Below are positions 49,244 to 56,674 of a stretch of DNA of 64,000 bases, one piece after another. Under the pieces are notes generated by a model. The model made no database searches and was not told where the DNA came from. It worked only from the letters and a program-made list of their open reading frames with translations. Position numbers and translations under genes: made by a program. Every line of letters begins with the position of its first letter. Positions within the stretch are counted from its first letter, which is position 1. Source of the stretch: Actinomycetales bacterium Actino_02 (GTDB taxonomy: Bacteria; Actinomycetota; Actinomycetes; Propionibacteriales; Propionibacteriaceae); contig LUYM01000023.1 in the NCBI GenBank assembly GCA_001603275.1, positions 162,838 through 226,837 of the forward strand, in the 5' to 3' direction.

Positions 49244-49543
49244 TTGAGCCAGCCAATTCAGATCGGTCACGCCGGAGCGCAGCGTTCGGGCGGCTGTGGC
49301 TGTGGTGGCCATGACGACCAGACCCCCGTCCTCGACGTCCGGATGATCCCGCACGCCGTTCGGCATGGGGCCGTGTTCGGTGCGTTCGATGCTGTCCCGG
49401 CCGGCGCCTCACTGATCATCGTCGCGCCGCACGCACCCACGCCGCTGCTCGCCCAGTTGGCCCAGCGCGCGCCGATCGAGGCCGAGTACGTGGTCGAGGG
49501 CCCAGACGAGTGGCACGTCCGGATCACCCGCCTGGAGGACTGA
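49244..49543 (+). CDS. DUF2249 domain-containing protein
   Basis: About 99 residues. After a Cys/Gly-rich segment (GGCGCGGHDD), a DUF2249 domain follows: LDVRMIPHAVRHGAVFGAFD, VPAGASLIIVAPHAP and the end EWHVRITRLED. The family is linked to nitrite and nitric oxide metabolism genes and resembles TusA-like small proteins. The TTG at 49244 has AGGAG 6 bases upstream and is preferred; ATG at 49226 is in frame and nearly as good. An ATG at 49124 belongs to the conserved operator-linked sequence found also where it is not a start, so it is rejected. Confidence 0.75.
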   Translation: MSQPIQIGHAGAQRSGGCGCGGHDDQTPVLDVRMIPHAVRHGAVFGAFDAVPAGASLIIVAPHAPTPLLAQLAQRAPIEAEYVVEGPDEWHVRITRLED

Positions 49544-49601
49544 GCCGAAGGGCGGCGGCGACCTTCCGCACGACGCGTCCGGCGGCTAATATAGATACAA
49601 C

Positions 49602-49615
49602 AGTATTTCGTAAAT
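49602..49615 (+). promoter_or_regulatory. degenerate operator-like box D (AGTATTTCGTAAAT)
   Basis: Ten of 14 positions agree with box A, including the GTATTT and TA-A-T parts. It lies 42-57 bases before the possible starts of the flavoprotein gene. This is the weakest of the four boxes. Confidence 0.35.
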
Positions 49616-49672
49616 AGTCGCGGGAGACTCGCTCGTCGAGCCCAGAGACCCGGACGGATGAGGCTGACTGTC

Positions 49673-50983
49673 ATGACGCATGCACCACACATCCTGATCG
49701 TCGGTGGGGGACTGGCCGGTCTTCACGCCGGGCGCCGGCTGTTGCGGCGCTTGCATCGGGGCGAGGCGCAGCTGACGGTGGTCGACTCGAGTTCGCACCT
49801 GACTTATCAGCCGCTGTTGGCCGAGGCCGCCGCCGGCAACATCGAGCCTCGGCACACGGTGGTTCCGCTGCGGAAGTCGCTGCCCGGGGCCACGGTGCTG
49901 CGGGGACGAGTGACCTCCATCGATCACAGCCGCCGGTACGCGCAGATTGCGGTGGGCGAGGGGGCCACGGTCGACCTGAGCTACGACATTCTCGTGCTCG
50001 CCGCCGGGTCGATCTCGCGGGTGCTGCCGATCGACGGCTTGGCCGAGCACGGGATCGGGTTCAAGACGATCGGTGAGGCCATCCACCTCCGCAACCATGT
50101 GTTGTCGCGGCTGGACGCCGCCGCCGTCCTGCGGGATCCGGACGCCCGGCGCCGCGCGCTCACGTTCGTCTTCGTCGGTGGCGGCTACGCCGGGGTGGAG
50201 GCTATCGCCGAACTCCAGGACATGGCCCGCTCTGCGAGCGCGTCCGTCCCGGGGCTCGGGGTCGATGAGCTGCGGTGGGTGCTGGTCGAGGCGTCCGACC
50301 GGATCCTTCCCGAGGTCGGCCTGCCGATGGGTCGCTACACCGTCGAGATCCTCACTGGCCGGGGCATCGAGGTGCGGCTGGGCACGCGGCTGCTGTCCGC
50401 CACCGACGGCCGGATCACGCTGTCCGACGGCAGCGAGTTCGCTGCCGACACCCTTGTTTGGACGGCCGGCGTCACCGCCAACCCGCTGCTGCGCAGCACC
50501 GACCTTCCCCTCGACCACCAGGGACGCGTGCAGGTCGATGCGTCCTTGGCCGTCACCGCAGTTCCGGACGCCTGGGCGCTCGGCGATTGCGCGGCCGTCC
50601 CGGACCTGACCGCCACCGAACCGGCCTTGTGTGCGCCGAGCGCCCAGCATGCCGTCCGGCAAGCCCGAGTGCTGGCCGACAACGTGATCGCCACGCTGCG
50701 GCACCAGCCGCTGCACGACTACCGGCATGCCGCGGCGGGCTCAGTGGCCAGCCTCGGCCTCTATCGCGGGGTCGCTGAGGTCTACGGGATCCGGCTGCGG
50801 GGCTTCCCGGCCTGGTTCACCCATCGCACCTACCACCTAGCCAAGCTGCCGACCCTGAACCGCAAGCTGCGCGTCCTGATCGACTGGACGCTCGGGCTGC
50901 TCTTCCGGCGCGAAGTCGTGTCCCTGGACGCTCTGGAGAATCCCCGCGACGCCTTCACGACCGCGTCACGGCGCGCGGCCTGA
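49673..50983 (+). CDS. NAD(P)/FAD-dependent oxidoreductase, type II NADH dehydrogenase-like
   Basis: 436 residues. The FAD dinucleotide fold is HILIVGGGLAGLHAGRRLL; the NAD fold is VFVGGGYAGVEAIAELQD. VLAAGSISRVLPI and AWALGDCAAVPD are the other FAD contacts, and a C-terminal amphipathic region (about 375-420) could bind the membrane. NDH-2 enzymes pass electrons from NADH to quinone without pumping protons. Its place in the cluster suggests electron supply during nitrite respiration or stress. ATGs at 49673 and 49658 are both possible; GATGAGG lies before the former. It converges with the regulator gene. Confidence 0.85.
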   Translation: MTHAPHILIVGGGLAGLHAGRRLLRRLHRGEAQLTVVDSSSHLTYQPLLAEAAAGNIEPRHTVVPLRKSLPGATVLRGRVTSIDHSRRYAQIAVGEGATVDLSYDILVLAAGSISRVLPIDGLAEHGIGFKTIGEAIHLRNHVLSRLDAAAVLRDPDARRRALTFVFVGGGYAGVEAIAELQDMARSASASVPGLGVDELRWVLVEASDRILPEVGLPMGRYTVEILTGRGIEVRLGTRLLSATDGRITLSDGSEFAADTLVWTAGVTANPLLRSTDLPLDHQGRVQVDASLAVTAVPDAWALGDCAAVPDLTATEPALCAPSAQHAVRQARVLADNVIATLRHQPLHDYRHAAAGSVASLGLYRGVAEVYGIRLRGFPAWFTHRTYHLAKLPTLNRKLRVLIDWTLGLLFRREVVSLDALENPRDAFTTASRRAA

Positions 50984-50994
50984 GGCGGCGTCCC

Positions 50995-51642
50995 TCAGAC
51001 GGCGCGCGGGGTAGCGAATGCAGCCAGGCAGGCACCCGGCTCGCTGAAGGGCTTCAGGACCACGGGCTCTGGAGAAGTGGCGTCGATCAGGCCCTGGTGG
51101 ATCGCACAGACAACGTCGGGGTGGCGCCGGGCGGCGTCCAGCAGCGGGCACGTGCGAAGCCGCAGGCCCTTGGGCGTGAGTTCGGGAGCGAATCCTTGGC
51201 GCGCCAGCACTCCGGCCAGCCCGTCGTCGGGGCTGATGCCCGCGGCGACGCGTCGTCCCCAGTTGCGGCCAACGGCGATGGCCGCGGCCCGCGGCTCGGC
51301 ATCAGTGGCCAGGTGCTCGGCGACCGCCTCGATCAGCGCCGACTGGTCGTCACGGCCGTCTTCCTGCCCGGCGGCCTGCTCGCCGTCGAGGGTAGCCACG
51401 TAGGCCTGGGATGGACGGCCGCGCCCCTGTGGCGGCAGGGGCGCGACCTGGGCGAACCCGGCTTCGACCAAGTGGTCGAGCTGAATCCGGATCGTGTTGG
51501 GATGTCCACCCAGTGAGGTGGTCAGGCCGGCGATAGTGGCCGGCCCGGCCGTCTCGGTGAGCGCGCGAAGGACCCGAAGCGCGGCGGCGCGAGGTCGATC
51601 GGCTCTCGCCGGCCGGGGTCCGAGAGGGGCTTGTGCGCTCAT
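50995..51642 (-). CDS. winged-helix transcriptional regulator with C-terminal cysteines (SufR/COG2345-like)
   Basis: 215 residues. The N-terminal winged helix (about 18-82) has ALRVLRALTETAGPATIAGL, TTSLGGHPNTIRIQLDHL and the wing GRGRPSQAY. The C-terminal sensor half carries Cys165, Cys179 and Cys205 with His174 nearby, a layout like iron-sulfur regulators of the SufR type, though not the same spacing. It could sense nitric oxide, oxygen or iron-sulfur status; this is inference. A minus-strand TATGCT lies 6 bases before the ATG (leaderless), and box C overlaps its promoter, which fits autorepression. Confidence 0.8.
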   Translation of the reverse strand: MSAQAPLGPRPARADRPRAAALRVLRALTETAGPATIAGLTTSLGGHPNTIRIQLDHLVEAGFAQVAPLPPQGRGRPSQAYVATLDGEQAAGQEDGRDDQSALIEAVAEHLATDAEPRAAAIAVGRNWGRRVAAGISPDDGLAGVLARQGFAPELTPKGLRLRTCPLLDAARRHPDVVCAIHQGLIDATSPEPVVLKPFSEPGACLAAFATPRAV

Positions 51643-51648
51643 GGAGTG

Positions 51649-51654
51649 AGCATA
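51649..51654 (-). promoter_or_regulatory. putative -10 element (TATGCT on the minus strand) of the regulator gene
   Basis: On the minus strand TATGCT ends 6 bases before the ATG at 51642. It adjoins box C, so one bound repressor could control both divergent genes. Confidence 0.4.
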
Positions 51655-51655
51655 G

Positions 51656-51669
51656 TATATTTTCTACAT
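51656..51669 (+). promoter_or_regulatory. operator-like box C (TATATTTTCTACAT)
   Basis: Thirteen of 14 bases agree with boxes A and B. It is flanked by AGTAT and ATACT, an additional outer inverted repeat. It lies 26 bases before the hemerythrin start and 13 bases from the divergent regulator start. Confidence 0.6.
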
Positions 51670-51695
51670 ACTGCAATGTGAAAAAGGACGGAACC

Positions 51696-52193
51696 GTGTG
51701 CAGTTACTGTGGATGCGACTCGATCGAGGTGATCGGTCGGTTCATGGCCGAGCACGTGGAGATCATCAATGCCACCGGCGAGCTTCGCCGTGCGGTGCAC
51801 GCGTCAGACCCGCACGCCGTCGAGCACACCAAGGCCAAGGTCGCCGAGCTGCTGTGGCCGCACACCCAGGCCGAAGAGGGCGGGCTGTTCCGAGTCATGG
51901 CCCGCGACGAGGTGTTCACCGACCACATTGCGACTCTGTGCGGCGAGCACCGCAGCCTGGACGAGTGGCTGTCCGACGTCGTCCCCGGTGATCTGGCCGC
52001 GATGGCGCGCTTCGAGGACGCCCTGCGCGAGCACATCGACAAAGAGGACAACGGACTGTTCCCGGCTGCGGCCGTCTCCCTGGGCGGCGATGACTGGATC
52101 GAGGTCCACGAAACCACCCCGCACTCCCATGGACCGGGCGAGCCGCTGCACACCCACGCTCACGGTGAGCCGGTGAACGCCCACCGCCACTGA
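51696..52193 (+). CDS. hemerythrin HHE domain protein with N-terminal cysteines and His-rich tail
   Basis: 165 residues. Four-helix hemerythrin fold with His/Glu positions in MAEHVEIIN, PHTQAEEGGLF, CGEHRSLDEW and LREHIDKEDNGLFP, enough for a di-iron site. The N-terminus CSYCGC is a possible metal or disulfide motif, and the last 30 residues are rich in His. Hemerythrin-like proteins such as YtfE/RIC act in nitric oxide damage repair; oxygen or NO binding is likely here. The GTG at 51696 has AAGGA 7 bases upstream. It is divergent from the regulator and carries box C. Confidence 0.85.
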   Translation: MCSYCGCDSIEVIGRFMAEHVEIINATGELRRAVHASDPHAVEHTKAKVAELLWPHTQAEEGGLFRVMARDEVFTDHIATLCGEHRSLDEWLSDVVPGDLAAMARFEDALREHIDKEDNGLFPAAAVSLGGDDWIEVHETTPHSHGPGEPLHTHAHGEPVNAHRH

Positions 52194-52318
52194 CCCGGGC
52201 TCGGCGGGCCGCTCATAGCCCACAGCGCAGAGGACATTTGTCGGCCAATGACGTAGTCAGCCTGCATCCGATCGCCCGTTCTGACAGAGTTCTGGTTCGG
52301 TGCCCGAAGGGAGTGAAG

Positions 52319-54448
52319 GTGAGTCAGATCTCGGCCGGCCGGTCGCGGCTTTTCCGCCGAGCAACCTGGGCGGCTCTCTTGTCGCTGGTCCTTCTCTTGA
52401 GCGGTCTGAGCACCCCCGCCGTTGCCGAGTCGGGAGAGGCCGGCGCTTCCGCGGCCGGTGCGCTCGTGGGTAGCGTCACCGACAGTGGCGGGCAGCCAGT
52501 CGGCGGCGTCAGCGTGACCCTCTACGCATGGGACGACGCGACAAGCTCGTGGAGCGACTATTCAACGGCTTCTCGGCAGAGCGCTGATGATGGCACTTTC
52601 GAAGTGCCCGTTCCCACGGCGGGTCGCTACACCGCGGTCTACTCGCCGCCATACGCAAGCAGAGACCTCATGACGTGGCGCGGCCACACCGTCGTGAAGG
52701 AGGACGCACAAGGCTTCGATCTCGATGCCGGGCACAGTCTGGTCGACGGCAGCATTGAGTTGATCCTGGGCGGCAGTATCAGCGGCCGGATCACGGGCAC
52801 GGGTGGTGAGGCGCTCGTAGATGCCCGAGTTGAGCTGTTCAACCCCGGGGGCAACCAACTGGTCTGGTTCGCTACCGACAGCCAGGGTCGCTACTCCGCC
52901 GCGGGACTGTACCCCGGCACGTACCTGGTCAATCTGAGCGGGCCCGGGGGGAGTTCCTGGATCGACACTTGGTGGCAGGACGGGGCCAAGCTCGCCGAGG
53001 CCACTGAGGTGGCCATACAGCCTGGCACCGTTGTGACAGGGGTGGACGCGCAGCTCGCAGCCCCCTCCACCATCTCGGGGCGGCTCGTCGATCGAGACGG
53101 GAACGGAGTGTCGGGACTCAACGTTCATGCATGGCGTCGGGCCAGCGACGGAGCATGGGACCCCAGCGGAAGCCGAACCACCGAGGCCACCGGGCGGTTC
53201 ACGATCTACGGGCTGCGCGCCGGTACCTATCGCCTTCAGATCAGTCCCTCGTTCTACGACAGTCGAGGCTTCGCCCACCAGTGGTGGGACCGGACATCAT
53301 CGGAGTCTGGAGCGCGCTCGGTGAGTGTGTCCGCCGAGACCGAGGTTCAGCTCGGCGACATGGCCCTCCTCAAGCAGATACCGGACCTTGGCGAGTGGGC
53401 CCTCAATGGGAGAACTCCCGCGGTCGACGAGACCCTCTTCGCGGCTACCGCGATCACCCCGAGCGATCCGCCCCAGGCGGTGTTCCGTTGGGCTCGTGAC
53501 GGCGTCGCGATCGCCGATGAATCATCAGACAACTATGTGGTCCGGCCCACAGACGTCGGTACCCGGATCTGCGCCTGGGAGGACCTCAGCGGCCCCGACC
53601 TTGTGCCACAAACCAGGAGCCTCGGGTGCACTGAGCCCGTCCGGCGAGCGACGTTTGAGCCCACCGGCGCGGCCCGGCTGGGAGGGATCCCAGCTGCCGG
53701 CTCGACTCTGCAGGTGTTTGACGCGGAGGACGAGTGGAACCCGGAGCCGACTGAGATCACCTACCAGTGGAGGCGCGACGGGGTGGCCCTTTCCGGCCAG
53801 AACTCGGCGAGCTACTTGGTTTCGCAGGCTGACTACGGTTCGCAGCTGAGTGTGGTCGTCGCCGCGAGTCGACCGGGATATGAGTCCGCCGAGAAGGTCT
53901 TCGCTGCAGATGCTGTCTGCTACCCGGACGCGGCGGTCTCAGGGATCTCTGTAGGAGGGACGCGATCGGTTGGCTCCGCCCTGTCTGTCTCCGGAGGGCC
54001 GGCCGACACGAAGATGACGACGTCGTATCAGTGGTGGGCTGACGGCAGGTTGTTGGCCGGCGCGGACGGGCCGTCGCTCACCCTCAGCAACCAACTGCTG
54101 GGCAAGCGTGTCGTCCCGACCGCAATCGGCACCATGAATGGATGCCCATCGATCAACAGAGCGGCCATCGGCATTGCCCCCAAGACTGCCCTGGCCGCGA
54201 CCCCCAAGATCAGCGGTAAAGCCAAGGTCGGATCGACACTGCGGGTCACCCGTGGCAGTTGGACCAGCAAGACCAGCTTCAGCTACCGCTGGTACGCGAA
54301 CGGGAGATCGATCTCAAAGGCTACGAGATCGTCGCTGAAGATCGGCCGCGCGCTGCGCGGGAAGGTGATCACCGTCGCCGTCACCGGCAAGAAGTCGAGC
54401 TACGCCACCATCACGAAGACAAGCGCGGCGACGTCCAAGGTTCGCTGA
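52319..54448 (+). CDS. secreted repeat protein with carboxypeptidase-regulatory-like and Ig-like domains
   Basis: 709 residues from GTG at 52319, with GGGAG 5 bases upstream; the frame is open up to 52238. A signal peptide (RRATWAALLSLVLLLSGLS, cleavage near PAVAES) is followed by three carboxypeptidase-regulatory-like beta domains, e.g. GALVGSVTDSGGQPVGGVSV and GSISGRITGTGGEALVDARV. Three to four Ig-like repeats with the YQWWADGRLL / YRWYANGRSI type motif follow. The tail is basic. No sortase motif or membrane anchor is seen, so it is probably released or bound by charge. The substrate or partner is unknown. Confidence 0.8.
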   Translation: MSQISAGRSRLFRRATWAALLSLVLLLSGLSTPAVAESGEAGASAAGALVGSVTDSGGQPVGGVSVTLYAWDDATSSWSDYSTASRQSADDGTFEVPVPTAGRYTAVYSPPYASRDLMTWRGHTVVKEDAQGFDLDAGHSLVDGSIELILGGSISGRITGTGGEALVDARVELFNPGGNQLVWFATDSQGRYSAAGLYPGTYLVNLSGPGGSSWIDTWWQDGAKLAEATEVAIQPGTVVTGVDAQLAAPSTISGRLVDRDGNGVSGLNVHAWRRASDGAWDPSGSRTTEATGRFTIYGLRAGTYRLQISPSFYDSRGFAHQWWDRTSSESGARSVSVSAETEVQLGDMALLKQIPDLGEWALNGRTPAVDETLFAATAITPSDPPQAVFRWARDGVAIADESSDNYVVRPTDVGTRICAWEDLSGPDLVPQTRSLGCTEPVRRATFEPTGAARLGGIPAAGSTLQVFDAEDEWNPEPTEITYQWRRDGVALSGQNSASYLVSQADYGSQLSVVVAASRPGYESAEKVFAADAVCYPDAAVSGISVGGTRSVGSALSVSGGPADTKMTTSYQWWADGRLLAGADGPSLTLSNQLLGKRVVPTAIGTMNGCPSINRAAIGIAPKTALAATPKISGKAKVGSTLRVTRGSWTSKTSFSYRWYANGRSISKATRSSLKIGRALRGKVITVAVTGKKSSYATITKTSAATSKVR

Positions 54449-54472
54449 TCCAGCCTCGGTCCACGGGGCGAG

Positions 54473-54585
54473 CTATTTCTCGCAGGCGATGCCGTCCTTC
54501 AGGGGGCTCCTGCGGTGGTGAGGGGTTCCGCGCAAGGCTAGCCCGTGGAGGACCATGCGCCGGCGAGTTCGGACAAGTCCGCACA
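54473..54585 (-). pseudogene. possible remnant of an excalibur calcium-binding domain gene
   Basis: On the minus strand one frame reads CADLSELAGAW and, after a shift, another reads PHHRRSPLKDGIACEK before a stop. Together they resemble the start and end of an excalibur domain (usually a Cys near the start, and DGDGIACE at the end). No intact start or signal peptide is found upstream. The match is short, so this is tentative. Confidence 0.3.
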
Positions 54586-54709
54586 CCGACCGAGCGCCGG
54601 CCGAAACCCAGCCGTGCCGGTTTCTCGAGCAGTACTGCGGGGTACTCGGTTCTCGTCGGATGCCGGATTACCGAGGACGTCCGGCGCAATCGAGTGAAGG
54701 GAGTTCACG

Positions 54710-54853
54710 ATGGCAACACTGCTGTGGATCCTGGCGGCCATTCTGGTCGTCTCAGGCATCTTCGCGATCGTCCGCAGGCAGGTCCTGTGGGGCATCGTCT
54801 TGATCATCGTCGGCCTGGCAGTCGGCCCGGGCGGAGTGAGTCTCTTCACCTGA
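54710..54853 (+). CDS. GPGG-motif small membrane protein
   Basis: 47 residues: an N-terminal membrane helix (LLWILAAILVVSGIFAIV), a short basic loop RRQ, a second hydrophobic stretch and the end GPGGVSLF. This matches a family of very small actinobacterial membrane proteins named after the GPGG motif; its function is unknown. GAAGGGAG precedes the ATG by 6 bases. It stands alone between the secreted repeat protein and the convergent iron-permease-like gene. Confidence 0.8.
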   Translation: MATLLWILAAILVVSGIFAIVRRQVLWGIVLIIVGLAVGPGGVSLFT

Positions 54854-54892
54854 TCGGCGCCTGGCAAGGCAAGACGCGAAACGGCACGGTCC

Positions 54893-55270
54893 TCAGTGGC
54901 CGTGCCGTTCGCGTGCCCGGCGAGCGAGCTCCTCGTACGGCTCGCGGATCTTGGCAATCAGCTTCTCGTCGGCCTCCTCCAGGTCGAGCAGGGCGTCGTC
55001 GGCCCCCTCGAGAGCGCGAATCAGCTCGTCCAGCTTGGTCTGCATGGCCGCAGTGTCGCGGTTCTGGGTGTTCTGGATCAGGAACACCATCAAGAAGGTG
55101 ACGATGGTGGTCGAGGTGTTGATCACCAGCTGCCAGGTATCGCTGAAGCCGAAGGCCGGCCCGAGCAGCGCCCAAAGCAGCACCAGCGTGATCGCGCCGA
55201 TGAACGTGCTCGCCCGCCCCGCGAACCGGGCCAGCCCGTTGGCCACCTTCAGGAACCAGTTCTGCTTCAT
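54893..55270 (-). CDS. low-affinity iron permease family protein
   Basis: 125 residues. Two membrane helices (about 19-38 and 43-65) are followed by QNTQNRDTAAMQTKLDELIRA and an acidic helical tail. This is the PF04120 signature; the family was named from yeast Fet4 but the bacterial proteins have no proven transport role. The ATG at 55270 is preceded by AGGAGGACGG. It runs against the GPGG gene and is divergent from the sigma factor gene. Confidence 0.85.
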   Translation of the reverse strand: MKQNWFLKVANGLARFAGRASTFIGAITLVLLWALLGPAFGFSDTWQLVINTSTTIVTFLMVFLIQNTQNRDTAAMQTKLDELIRALEGADDALLDLEEADEKLIAKIREPYEELARRARERHGH

Positions 55271-55409
55271 CCGTCCTCCTTTGTCGGCGGACGATGCAAT
55301 ACCCCACCCAGCGCTGGGTGAACCCCGCGGCCGCCCCGATGCCTCGGATCGCGAAAAGTGCGTGGCGGATCGGCCCAACCTCAGCGACAGCTGGCGGCTA
55401 GAAATAGGC

Positions 55410-55967
55410 ATGGAACACGTTGCGGACCGGCGAGAGGTGTCGGTGGTGGACACAGAGCCGACCACGGCCGAACACTTCACCGAGTGGATTCGGCCGCACT
55501 GGCATGCCATGTCCAGATTGGCGGGGCGCTACGGCGCCGACCCCGACGACATCTTGCAGGACGCCCTTGTGGCGGCCTGGCGTCATCGGCGCAGCTTCGA
55601 TCCATCTCGTGGCTCGGCGCGGGCATGGTTGCTGGCGATCGTGGCCGACCAGCAACGCAAGACCTGGCGAAGGGCGCGGGCCCTGCTCGCGGGCTCAGTG
55701 AAGGCGTCCGCGAACCGGACCGACCTGCCGCCGGGCCTGGGGACGGCATCGGCCGGCTCGGCGCCCGACCACGTCGGCGTGGACCTCGAGCGAGCCCTGA
55801 CCCGGCTGAGCCTGCGTCAGCGGCTGGCTGTCGATCTGCACTACTACCTCGGTCTGTCCGTCGCTGAAGCCGCACAGGTGATGCGTTGCTCGGAAGGGAC
55901 CGTCAAATCCACCCTCGCCGACGCCCGGACGCGCCTGCGCACCATCCTGGGAGAGGACTACCGATGA
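55410..55967 (+). CDS. RNA polymerase sigma factor, ECF type
   Basis: 185 residues from ATG 55410; GTGs at 55443 and 55446, which have GAGAGG upstream, would give about 174. Region 2 is DPDDILQDALVAAWRHRRSF with ARAWLLAIVADQQRKTWRRA; region 4 is [28 protein letters not shown] followed by SEGTVKSTLADARTRLRTIL (two blocks). It directs RNA polymerase to a special promoter set. Its stop overlaps the start of the next gene, which is probably its regulator. Confidence 0.85.
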   Translation: MEHVADRREVSVVDTEPTTAEHFTEWIRPHWHAMSRLAGRYGADPDDILQDALVAAWRHRRSFDPSRGSARAWLLAIVADQQRKTWRRARALLAGSVKASANRTDLPPGLGTASAGSAPDHVGVDLERALTRLSLRQRLAVDLHYYLGLSVAEAAQVMRCSEGTVKSTLADARTRLRTILGEDYR

Positions 55968-56575
55968 TCGACATCGACGAACTGCTGACCACCCGGGGGA
56001 GCGCCTGGCAGCAGCCTGAGACCCCGCAACCGGATCTGCAGCGCGCTCTGGCTCGCCGTGCCGCTCGCCGCAGCGGTGTGATCAGCGGCACCGTGGTCTG
56101 CGCGGTCGGCGTGGCCGTCCTCGGCACTGCCGTCGTGCTCGGACGTCCCGCGCCGATTCCGGCCGCTCCCGGACCGGTGCTCACCGCCACCGGAACACTC
56201 GACCCGGCCGGCGGTGGAGCCATCGCACCAAGCGCGTTGGAGGTCGAGGATGTGACCCGCGAGGTCGCGGCTCGCTTCGGCATCGCCGCCAGCGCGCAGG
56301 CCGTGATCTCGACCTGGGCGGACGTGCTGCCGGTGCTCCGCGTGCAGCCGACCGAGCCGCCGGCCGCCGAAGCTCCGGTCTGGTTGGTCGTCGTGCGTGG
56401 GGAGTTCAACTGCGACAACTGTGTGACCGGCACCCGCGGCCCGGAGGCCGCCTCCCGGGCACTCACCCTGGTGCTCGACGCCGGATCCATGCGCGAAGTG
56501 CACGTGGAGGGCAGCGATCAACCGGTTGACCTGGCCAAGCTGGGCCCAGTGGTCGACCTGAAGGTCGCGGGGTGA
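55964..56575 (+). CDS. single-span membrane protein, putative anti-sigma partner
   Basis: 203 residues: a cytoplasmic N-terminus of about 37 residues (QPDLQRALARRAARRSG), one membrane helix (about 38-62) and an extracytoplasmic domain with a CDNC pair. The ATG overlaps the sigma factor stop, and the topology is that of an anti-sigma factor. There is no zinc-binding HxxxCxxC motif in the N-terminal part, so the assignment rests on context alone. No family match comes to mind. Confidence 0.6.
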   Translation: MIDIDELLTTRGSAWQQPETPQPDLQRALARRAARRSGVISGTVVCAVGVAVLGTAVVLGRPAPIPAAPGPVLTATGTLDPAGGGAIAPSALEVEDVTREVAARFGIAASAQAVISTWADVLPVLRVQPTEPPAAEAPVWLVVVRGEFNCDNCVTGTRGPEAASRALTLVLDAGSMREVHVEGSDQPVDLAKLGPVVDLKVAG

Positions 56576-56578
56576 CCG

Positions 56579-56605
56579 GGGGATAACCCCACCCCGAATC
56601 CGGGG
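56579..56605 (+). terminator. two adjacent small hairpins after the sigma factor operon
   Basis: GGGG-ATAA-CCCC (56579-56590) is followed at once by CCCCG-AATC-CGGGG (56592-56605). They begin 4 bases after the stop. No T tract follows. A terminator is likely, but the second palindrome could also be an operator of the next unit. Confidence 0.4.
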
Positions 56606-56638
56606 GGAGGCGGGCTTCAGCTCGGCGGTCAGGCCCAA

Positions 56639-56644
56639 TAGCGT
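56639..56644 (+). promoter_or_regulatory. putative -10 element (TAGCGT) for the two-component pair
   Basis: TAGCGT fits TANNNT and lies 30 bases before the histidine kinase ATG, after the double hairpin. Confidence 0.35.
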
Positions 56645-56674
56645 TGGTGCCGATCCCGAACGAAAGGCCCTGTG

